This document shows, piece by piece, positions 1 through 5,267 of a stretch of 7,234 nucleotides of DNA; position 1 is the first letter of the stretch; the number at the start of each line of letters is the position of its first letter. This stretch comes from Candidatus Methanofastidiosia archaeon. Lineage in GTDB: Archaea; Methanobacteriota_B; Thermococci; Methanofastidiosales; Methanofastidiosaceae. The position numbers and the translations under genes were made by a program. The notes beneath the pieces are model-generated. The model did not search any database. It worked only from the letters and a program-made list of their open reading frames with translations, and was not told the origin of the DNA. The DNA lies in the NCBI GenBank assembly GCA_003558335.1, contig PWMA01000128.1, positions 1-7,234 of the forward strand. The letters are read 5' to 3'.

Positions 1-164
1 AGAAAAGAAAAAAATAAATATATTACCTCATTAGTTTATCTATGCTTAATATTTTCAATATGAAGCGATTTTTCATTCAAAGAAAATCAAATACTGTTAG
101 AAAATATCCCTAAATAATGTATAAAAGAATTAAAAATACTCCTCTACATATATTTAGCCTTTAT
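1..164. other. Non-coding left flank with T-rich minus-strand segments
   Basis: No convincing gene lies here. All three plus frames meet a stop within the first 63 bases, and no minus-strand frame opens a gene that runs off the left edge. Read on the minus strand, the segment holds T-rich runs after the end of the CAP gene (about 122-141) and a second, stronger one at the window edge (about 1-20). A 17-codon minus ORF at 23-76 has no clear ribosome binding site and no recognisable product. Confidence 0.5.
122..141 (-). terminator. Possible T-rich archaeal terminator after the CAP-domain gene
   Basis: About 25 bases beyond the stop codon of the CAP gene the minus strand carries two T runs (TTTTT and TTTT) in A/T-rich sequence. 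Archaeal RNA polymerase commonly terminates at oligo-T tracts without a hairpin. The assignment rests on composition and position only. A second T-rich stretch at 1-20 could act as a backup. Confidence 0.35.
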
Positions 165-1880
165 TTAAATAAACCTCAAAAATCTTCTTATAAAGTAAAA
201 AATATTTAGGATTTGAAATTCTTGAACGTTTTCTTGATAATTAATATTACAGGAATATAGTTCATTTGTGGACTCACAAGGGGATCTAATTACACCTTCA
301 TCTGTATATATTTCAAAATAATAGAATATTTTACTATTATCTGAAGGATCTATATCTATAAAGTAATTATTATCATTTTCTTCATGCATTCTCTTTATAA
401 AAAAGAAACTATCAGGGTCGCTGTCATATTTGTAATACAAATAAGCATTTGATGCATCAATATCTTTTAATTTCATAGTTAATTTTAGCAAATTAGATAT
501 ATTTACATCTTCAGGTGTTTTATTAACTATCAAATCATTTTTTGAAGGGTAATCTTCTGTTTTTCTAACATCTATATCAAACTTTTCATTGGAAATATTA
601 TTTTCTCCATTAGAATCTTTGATTTTATTTTCTGTTGGGTTAGGGCTAGTTTCATTATTAACAACATCTACACTAAAATATGTATAATTATTATTTTTTG
701 TAATTTCCCTAATGGTGTTTCTAGGATCGATTTTTATTTCTACGTTGTTTTTACCAACATCTAGAAATGTCAAATATAGATAAACATTTTCATATGAAGA
801 TGGAAAGATCTTATCTATAATTCGAGATGCTTTAAGATTTCCATTTATGTATACCTCTACGGGCACATTTAAAGCTGGCGAATTTCCAATATTTCTTACT
901 TTAAAAGAGATGGGTGAAGAAGTTCCCACGTATGTTATTTGTTCATAGGAAATATCCCTTTGAGATATATAAAGATCAGGTTTTTCATTTATAATTTGAT
1001 TTGAATCTTCAACTGTTTTTTTCTCATTATCTAAAGACTTTGCTGTAAAGGAATATATGGCCGTATTGTTATTTTTACTTTTTTCATCAATATCATTGTA
1101 ATAATCAGCAACAAAATAGAGATTGTAATCATCCTCTTTTGGAGGCGTCCATTCAAAGTTAACCACTATTTCTTGTCCAACGTAGAGATGAGGTATATTT
1201 GCCTTTGCCAGAAGATTTCCATTTCTTGAAGTTCCTTCAAAAACAGCAAACACAAAACTCTCAGCATTTCTTTTACCGGTGTTTGTAAGTATTATATCAA
1301 ATGATGTTCTTTTTAAAGTCTCAACTTGTCCTGAAAGTTCTATTCCCTTTATTTCTATATCAGGCCTCCCTTGATTTTCTTGAATTGGTGTTTTAGCAGG
1401 CGTTGTAATATTTCCAGATTGAGTACCAAATAGTTGAGTTATCATTTTTCCATAAGGGCCTCCATCAACTATCCCAATCCCAACTTCTTTAAATGAAGGG
1501 TTTAATATATTTGCACTATGTGAAGGGCTATTCATGAGTAAAGAGTGGCCAGTAGCTATAGATGGATTCCCACATAAGTTTTCTCCTAAAGCAACAAAAT
1601 TATATCCTGCGTTTCTTGCTCTATCCGATGAAGTTAATCCATCCGGATTCGTATGACTAAAAAATTCTCTATCAATCATATCTTGGCTGTGAAGTCTTGC
1701 AACAGAAGAAAGTGTATTATTCATAACTAGAGGATCTAAACCTCTTGCTTGACGCTCATTATTAATTAGATCAAGCATTTGATACTCTTCAGAGGTATTA
1801 GAATAAGCTAAAGGTATAGTTCCTAGCAATAAAAGCAATGTTAAAATTGGAAAAAATACAATTCTCTTATTTTTGCCCAT
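165..1880 (-). CDS. Secreted CAP (SCP/PR-1-like) domain protein with CARDB-like repeats
   Basis: This 571-residue protein is probably exported. Residues 1-27 form a signal peptide: KNKR, a leucine-rich core, and an AYS|N cleavage-like site. Residues about 33-153 are a CAP domain, with N40-N41-E42-R43 near the start, H64 in RLHSQDM, the SHTNPDG segment, E100 in GEN, and H121 in NSPSHSANIL. H64, E100 and H121 match the family's conserved cavity residues. Two CARDB-like beta-sandwich modules follow (about 172-280 and 300-405), each with a 'NxG' turn and ending near an NNN(T/Y) segment. After a polar, Asn-rich linker (about 406-450), residues about 460-535 look like another Ig/FN3-like sandwich (AYLYYKYD ... 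YYFEIYTDEG). C535 and C543 could form a disulfide. The C-terminus (about 555-571) is hydrophobic and arginine-containing and might contact the membrane. CAP proteins have varied roles, so the biochemical function is unknown; binding at the cell surface is inferred from the architecture. The gene stands alone, 109 bases after the S15 stop, with its own TATA-like box. Confidence 0.85.
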   Translation of the reverse strand: MGKNKRIVFFPILTLLLLLGTIPLAYSNTSEEYQMLDLINNERQARGLDPLVMNNTLSSVARLHSQDMIDREFFSHTNPDGLTSSDRARNAGYNFVALGENLCGNPSIATGHSLLMNSPSHSANILNPSFKEVGIGIVDGGPYGKMITQLFGTQSGNITTPAKTPIQENQGRPDIEIKGIELSGQVETLKRTSFDIILTNTGKRNAESFVFAVFEGTSRNGNLLAKANIPHLYVGQEIVVNFEWTPPKEDDYNLYFVADYYNDIDEKSKNNNTAIYSFTAKSLDNEKKTVEDSNQIINEKPDLYISQRDISYEQITYVGTSSPISFKVRNIGNSPALNVPVEVYINGNLKASRIIDKIFPSSYENVYLYLTFLDVGKNNVEIKIDPRNTIREITKNNNYTYFSVDVVNNETSPNPTENKIKDSNGENNISNEKFDIDVRKTEDYPSKNDLIVNKTPEDVNISNLLKLTMKLKDIDASNAYLYYKYDSDPDSFFFIKRMHEENDNNYFIDIDPSDNSKIFYYFEIYTDEGVIRSPCESTNELYSCNINYQENVQEFQILNIFYFIRRFLRFI

Positions 1881-1898
1881 ATAACAATATTTAAAATG

Positions 1899-1911
1899 TT
1901 CTTTTTAAGAA
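1899..1911 (-). promoter_or_regulatory. Putative TATA box of the CAP gene, inside a small inverted repeat
   Basis: On the minus strand CTTAAAAA (1909 to 1902) is centred about 25 bases before the ATG at 1880, the usual archaeal TATA-to-start distance, so the transcript would begin at or next to the ATG. No Shine-Dalgarno precedes the ATG, which agrees with leaderless translation. The box lies within TTCTTAAAAAGAA, with 5-base arms TTCTT/AAGAA. The symmetry could be a repressor operator or chance in A/T-rich DNA. A second A/T run at about 1889-1897 is too near the ATG to be the box. Confidence 0.45.
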
Positions 1912-1954
1912 TTTCTGATTTAATAATAGTCTCAATTTGTTATTAAATTATAAC

Positions 1955-1983
1955 TTAAAAGAAAAATAATAAAATAGAATTAA
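1955..1983 (-). terminator. T-rich terminator region after S15
   Basis: Just beyond the S15 stop the minus strand is very T-rich, with several T4-T5 runs in about 28 bases. This is typical of archaeal intrinsic termination. It is followed at 1939-1954 by GTTATTAAATTATAAC, an imperfect palindrome with 5-base arms that might help or be coincidental. Termination here would separate the HAM1-S15 operon from the CAP gene, which has its own promoter signal. Confidence 0.45.
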
Positions 1984-1989
1984 AATAAT

Positions 1990-2445
1990 TTATCTTACAA
2001 TTAGCTGAGCCTTTTCTGGGTGATATCTCCATTTTTTTGGAATTCTATCCTTTTTAGAGTAGTATTTCCCAAGTCTCCTAATTTTTTCCTCAATAAGATT
2101 TAGTCCTCTTGTTGAGTGGACATCTTTTGGATTAAGTTCAAGATGTTTCCTTAAGTTGACAGCTCTTGCTATAAGATTGAAAAGGTCTTCTGGATACTCT
2201 CCTTGGAGATTATTTTCTTCCAGTATACTGTTGATACTTTTTCCGGTAATGAGTCTTACATCAGGGATTCCATATTGATCCCTTAGAATAATCCCCATCA
2301 TACTGGATCCATATCCTTCTTTTGACATGGTTACTACTAAATCAACAACCTCTTCTGGCCTTTTGTCAACCCAATGTGGAATCGATGTTCTTGTTGGTTT
2401 TTTTGAACCAGATTTTCCTCTTTTTCTAGAATGCATTCTTGCCAT
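1990..2445 (-). CDS. rps15: Small ribosomal subunit protein S15 (archaeal/eukaryotic uS15 type)
   Basis: The 151-residue protein is archaeal S15, which binds the central domain of 16S rRNA. Its length fits the archaeal/eukaryotic form (about 150) rather than the bacterial one (about 89), because of the added N-terminal region. It begins with the characteristic MARMHSRKRGKSGSKKP segment. The core carries ILRDQYGIPDV (53-63), IARAVNLRKHLELNPKD (92-108), the STRGLNLIEEKIRRLGKYY helix (111-129) and the end W-R-Y-x-P-E-K-A. The ATG directly follows the HAM1 stop (TAA then ATG), with GGAG at 2457-2454, 8 bases before it. It is therefore almost certainly co-transcribed and translationally coupled with the pyrophosphatase. 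A HAM1-S15 pairing is seen in other archaea as I recall. Nothing looks unusual in the protein. Confidence 0.97.
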   Translation of the reverse strand: MARMHSRKRGKSGSKKPTRTSIPHWVDKRPEEVVDLVVTMSKEGYGSSMMGIILRDQYGIPDVRLITGKSINSILEENNLQGEYPEDLFNLIARAVNLRKHLELNPKDVHSTRGLNLIEEKIRRLGKYYSKKDRIPKKWRYHPEKAQLIVR

Positions 2446-2457
2446 TTACTCAACTCC
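2443..2457 (-). promoter_or_regulatory. Ribosome binding site and TAA-ATG junction for S15
   Basis: On the minus strand GGAG (2457-2454) lies 8 bases before the S15 ATG (2445) and inside the last codons of HAM1. The HAM1 stop TAA (2448-2446) abuts that ATG with no gap. This supports the chosen S15 start and suggests re-initiation or coupled translation. Confidence 0.7.
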
Positions 2458-3003
2458 ATTTTCAAGGTATTTGGCCATATTTTCAAGGGCTATACTCCTG
2501 TGGGAAAATTTGTTTTTTTCCTTAGTGGACATCTCTCCAAATGTCTTTGAGCTTTCTTCTGGTATGAATATGGGATCATACCCGAATCCATTTTGGCCTC
2601 TTAATTTATTTGATATTGCGCCTCTTGAAATTCCTTCAAACAAGTGAGGGCCATCTTTGTACAAAGCTACCACAGATTTGAAGTATGCACTTCTTTTTTT
2701 AATATTTGAAAGAATTTTTAAAATGCCTTCATTTCCAATGGTATCTTGAACATACCTTGAGTACGGTCCAGGGAAGCAGTTTAGTTCTTCTATGAACAGT
2801 CCTGAGTCTTCTAAAAAGAAGGGACTTTTAAGCCTTTCGCTGCAATAATTAATACCATATAAGGCGATTTCAGTGATATCAGAAGCTTGAATTTCTGGAT
2901 ATTCTATTTTACTCTGAATAAGCTTTATATCGAGGTATTTGAACCTATCCTTTGCTTCTTTAAATTTCTCCCTGTTTCCAGTTATAAAGTACAGTTTAAA
3001 CAT
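2446..3003 (-). CDS. rdgB: XTP/dITP pyrophosphatase (HAM1/RdgB family)
   Basis: This 185-residue cytosolic enzyme would hydrolyse non-canonical purine nucleotides (XTP, ITP, dITP) to the monophosphate plus pyrophosphate, keeping deaminated bases out of DNA and RNA. The family landmarks are in order: N-terminal FITGNREKFKEA (6-17) with the conserved Thr-Gly-Asn and Lys for the phosphates; LEDSGLFIEELNCFPGPYS (64-82) with the catalytic acidic Glu-Asp pair and the FPGPYS loop; FEG...GAI (122-130); NGFGYDPIF (138-146) for base recognition; and the F-S-H-R-S motif (166-170). The length is normal for archaeal members. The ATG at 3003 lacks a Shine-Dalgarno but sits about 26 bases from a TATA-like element, which supports this start and a leaderless mRNA. 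It is the first gene of a two-gene operon with S15 and is divergent from the FtsZ-like gene. Confidence 0.95.
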   Translation of the reverse strand: MFKLYFITGNREKFKEAKDRFKYLDIKLIQSKIEYPEIQASDITEIALYGINYCSERLKSPFFLEDSGLFIEELNCFPGPYSRYVQDTIGNEGILKILSNIKKRSAYFKSVVALYKDGPHLFEGISRGAISNKLRGQNGFGYDPIFIPEESSKTFGEMSTKEKNKFSHRSIALENMAKYLENGVE

Positions 3004-3022
3004 ATACTTACAAACAATAACT

Positions 3023-3034
3023 CTTATAAAAAAA
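3023..3034. promoter_or_regulatory. Central TATA-like element between divergent HAM1 and FtsZ-like genes
   Basis: The 49-base gap between the two ATGs (3003 and 3053) contains one clear A/T box, CTTATAAAAAAA. Its palindromic TTATAA core is at 3024-3029, almost exactly mid-gap. It is about 24-27 bases from each ATG, the normal TATA-to-start distance in both directions. Neither gene has a Shine-Dalgarno. One shared box with two leaderless transcripts is the simplest reading. It is inferred from spacing only. Confidence 0.5.
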
Positions 3035-3052
3035 TTTCTTTATTCAAATTTA

Positions 3053-3970
3053 ATGGAAGCTATTAATGAATCAGAAAAACTAAAAATAGCGGTCGTAGGA
3101 ATCGGAGATGAAAGCTTTAAGGTATTAGAGTCTAAGCCTAAAGAGTTGGAAGTTCTTATTATGGGGCTAGGTTATAATAAAGAACAATTAAATTTCTTAA
3201 AGATTGATAATAAATTCTTTATTAATGAAGATCTAAAGAATAGAATTAGCTCTTCTGAAAAAATACAGGATATATCAAAGATTAAATCTATATTTGGTGA
3301 TGATTTTTGCAATCTTTTTAGCACAGCAAATATTGTTTTTGTATTGACTGATTTAGATGATACAAATGTTAAGATTGCATCGATCCTTTTAGAATTATCA
3401 AATAAGAACAAAGCTATCCCAATTCCTGTAATAAGGGGCAATGGTATATTATTATATAGTAAAGAGTATTCAAAAAAGAAGTTTTTAGAGCTGAAGAAAC
3501 ATTCCCCTTCTTTTATTATTTGCGAAGACGAGCTGAAAACATTTCTTCCCAGAGAATATTCTCCTTTTTGGGAAAAAATAGAAGGGCTGTATCTATCCCT
3601 TGCATTGCCCAGCCTTGTCAACATCGACTTTGCAGACTTTAGAACAGTAATTAATAAAGGAGGTCCTTGTTACATCGGCGTTGGGGAAGGAAAAGGCGAT
3701 AGAAAAACTTCAAATTGTTATAAAAGCGCTTTAAAGTCAATATTTGATTTAGAATTAGAGGATGTAAAAGGTGCACTAATCAATATTATTGGAAATAAAG
3801 ATTTGGCACTCAAAGAATCAACAAATGTTACTGGACATATTGAAGAGCAAATTCATAAGAATGCTGAAATAATATGGGGTGTATCCTTAAATAACAACTC
3901 TAAAGACATATTAAAAGTCGTAATAGTACTTACTGGGGTTTTATATCCTGAATTGGAGGATTATCTCTAA
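3053..3970 (+). CDS. Divergent FtsZ-fold protein lacking the GTP-binding loops
   Basis: This 305-residue protein aligns by eye with FtsZ along its length. The start KLKIAVVGIGDESFK (9-23) matches the FtsZ first strand, but the glycine-rich T1 loop (GGGGxN) is replaced by GDESF. IVFVLTDLDDTNVKIASILLEL (94-115) matches the T4 region, but the tubulin signature GGGTGTG reads LDDTNVK. Conservation then becomes strong: the T7 loop NIDFAD (190-195) keeps N190, D192 and D195, which complete the active site of the neighbouring FtsZ subunit. It is followed by FRTVINKGG, IGVGEGKGD (208-216), VKGALINIIGNKDLAL (238-253), IHKNAEIIWGV (267-277) and VVIVLTGV (289-296). The chain ends nine residues after TGV, so the usual C-terminal tail that binds FtsZ partners is missing. 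The start at 3053 is preferred because the protein match begins there and a TATA-like box is about 26 bases upstream; the frame is open back to 2939, but that part lies across the promoter and within HAM1. The inferred role is a regulator, cap or co-assembling partner of a true FtsZ. Direct GTPase activity is unlikely. Confidence 0.85.
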   Translation: MEAINESEKLKIAVVGIGDESFKVLESKPKELEVLIMGLGYNKEQLNFLKIDNKFFINEDLKNRISSSEKIQDISKIKSIFGDDFCNLFSTANIVFVLTDLDDTNVKIASILLELSNKNKAIPIPVIRGNGILLYSKEYSKKKFLELKKHSPSFIICEDELKTFLPREYSPFWEKIEGLYLSLALPSLVNIDFADFRTVINKGGPCYIGVGEGKGDRKTSNCYKSALKSIFDLELEDVKGALINIIGNKDLALKESTNVTGHIEEQIHKNAEIIWGVSLNNNSKDILKVVIVLTGVLYPELEDYL

Positions 3971-3986
3971 TATTTAATATATAGGC

Positions 3987-5255
3987 TCAAGAATTGGATC
4001 TTCCTTCTGGGGCGGAGGGAACAAGAATTTCATTGTCCATTAATAATCTTATAATCTCATTTAGTATTATTGCCTTTTCTTCAATTTTGGCATTGGTAAT
4101 TTCAGTTTCAGGAACTTCAGGATCTATATACATCCAACCCCTGTTCCTAACACCGAACTGATCATAAAGAAAATGTATGTCTGACGTATCTCTATTGTGT
4201 TGGTAGAAATCTATCAATGCTTCGAAGGGATAATATTTATCTGTCCCATGATGTATATAGACAAACGGCCCATTAATAACTCCAATCAATATGTCATACT
4301 CTCCGCTATCTTTGTAATCATAAAGCACACACTCTTTGTAAAAGTCTGTAGTAATAGGGTATTCGCCAGTATTTCTAAACTCTCTCTTAAAATTGGAAAA
4401 GTTTCTCCAAACTTGTGCATCATATTGATATATTTTTTTTATCTCAAATCCTCCTTGCCTATTGAGATTCCAGTACTCTTCACTTAAAACTCCTGATGTG
4501 TATCTAAGCCATTTATCAATTATTCCATCCCTTCCTTTGTCAATATAATAAGATCTTTCAACAGGATTTTGTAGTATAATTGTTATGTCATTACCGTCTA
4601 AGGAGTACTCAAAAGTTGAGCCTGAGAGTTTATCAACAAGAAACTTATTTTTATCAAATATTTTGAGAAAAGAATTGGCTAGGTTCATTGCGTCAGTTGT
4701 AGGCTGAGGGAACCTAATTTCCATAAAATCTGAGACTCTTGGAGGTAGCCTTTCCAGATAGCTTCTGTATAACTGCTGTCTTTCTTCTGACTGGGCTTGG
4801 GTAGTTATTACGTTGACAATTATCTCATTTAAATTAGCCTTTGTAAAACTGTCTCTTGCTATAAGGGTGTTTAATATTGTGATGATTTGTTCTTCAGAAA
4901 ACCCTCTATATTCGAGATAATTTCTAGAATACTCTCGATTTTGAGGTGTTTTTACATCTGATAAAAGTTCTCTTTCAGTTGAGGGATCAATTATCATCAT
5001 ATTAAAGTCATAATATCTTCTTGAACCTTTAAATGCAAGATCAACGTAATAAAGATCCTCTAATCTTTTGATTTTTCCTTCATTAATTTTTAGATTTATA
5101 TATTCTTCTCCAACAATACCCTTCGCCCTTTCAAACTGATCAATTGTAAGTACAACTTCAAATTCGTCTAAATTTGTTTGTTGTGAAGCACATCCTGCAA
5201 AAAATAAAGATATCGTGATTATAGCTAAAGTAGAATATGCTAAAATCTTATTCAT
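3987..5255 (-). CDS. Predicted lipoprotein of unknown function
   Basis: I do not recognise the family. The 422-residue product has a lipoprotein-type signal peptide: MNKILAY, a hydrophobic stretch (8-20), then FAGC with C22 as the likely lipidated cysteine. The mature part would sit outside the membrane. It is rich in charged and aromatic residues and appears soluble. Residues 115-170 are probably helical (RGFSEEQIITILNTLIARDSF and following). Residues about 213-330 look beta-rich. D239, D243, G244 and D247 in the segment DKGRDGIIDKWL resemble a loose calcium-loop pattern, which is weak evidence. H335 and H336 occur in VYIHHGTDKYYPFEAL. The last 30 residues include a helix, then a polar end. 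The frame is open to an ATG at 5324, but ATG 5255 is chosen because it begins the signal peptide and has GGAG 8 bases upstream. It overlaps the end of the membrane transferase gene by 8 bases, so the two are very likely co-expressed. It converges with the FtsZ-like gene with only 16 bases between stops. Confidence 0.8.
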   Translation of the reverse strand: MNKILAYSTLAIITISLFFAGCASQQTNLDEFEVVLTIDQFERAKGIVGEEYINLKINEGKIKRLEDLYYVDLAFKGSRRYYDFNMMIIDPSTERELLSDVKTPQNREYSRNYLEYRGFSEEQIITILNTLIARDSFTKANLNEIIVNVITTQAQSEERQQLYRSYLERLPPRVSDFMEIRFPQPTTDAMNLANSFLKIFDKNKFLVDKLSGSTFEYSLDGNDITIILQNPVERSYYIDKGRDGIIDKWLRYTSGVLSEEYWNLNRQGGFEIKKIYQYDAQVWRNFSNFKREFRNTGEYPITTDFYKECVLYDYKDSGEYDILIGVINGPFVYIHHGTDKYYPFEALIDFYQHNRDTSDIHFLYDQFGVRNRGWMYIDPEVPETEITNAKIEEKAIILNEIIRLLMDNEILVPSAPEGRSNS

Positions 5256-5267
5256 AATAACTGCTCC
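5248..5267 (-). promoter_or_regulatory. Ribosome binding site and 8-base overlap before the lipoprotein gene
   Basis: On the minus strand GGAG (5267-5264) stands 8 bases before the ATG at 5255, inside the last codons of the transferase. The transferase stop (5250-5248) lies just beyond that ATG. The spacing equals that of the S15 site. It decides the lipoprotein start in favour of 5255 over 5324 and indicates translational coupling. Confidence 0.7.

Noticed and set aside
23..76. Minus-strand ORF of 17 codons after the CAP gene
   Set aside because: It is too short to judge, has no clear ribosome binding site, and its composition matches the surrounding A/T-rich non-coding sequence.
2327..2647. 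Plus-strand open frame of 106 codons
   Set aside because: It lies entirely opposite HAM1 and S15, both recognised with full motifs, and its translation shows no family signature.
2939..3052. N-terminal extension of the FtsZ-like gene by 38 codons from an ATG at 2939
   Set aside because: The extension runs antisense to the HAM1 start and across the shared promoter. The FtsZ match begins only at the ATG at 3053, which is correctly spaced from the TATA-like box.
3172..3624. Minus-strand open frame of 150 codons
   Set aside because: It is a shadow of the FtsZ-like gene. The plus strand carries conserved FtsZ motifs and this frame has none.
3053..3970. Decaying pseudogene of ftsZ as the explanation for the missing loops
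   Set aside because: The frame is intact over 305 codons, the promoter spacing is good, and the C-terminal FtsZ motifs are well kept. Random decay would have hit these as well. It cannot be fully excluded from one sequence.
4197..4487. Plus-strand open frame of 96 codons
   Set aside because: It is opposite the lipoprotein gene, has no ribosome binding site or recognisable domain, and is best read as a shadow.
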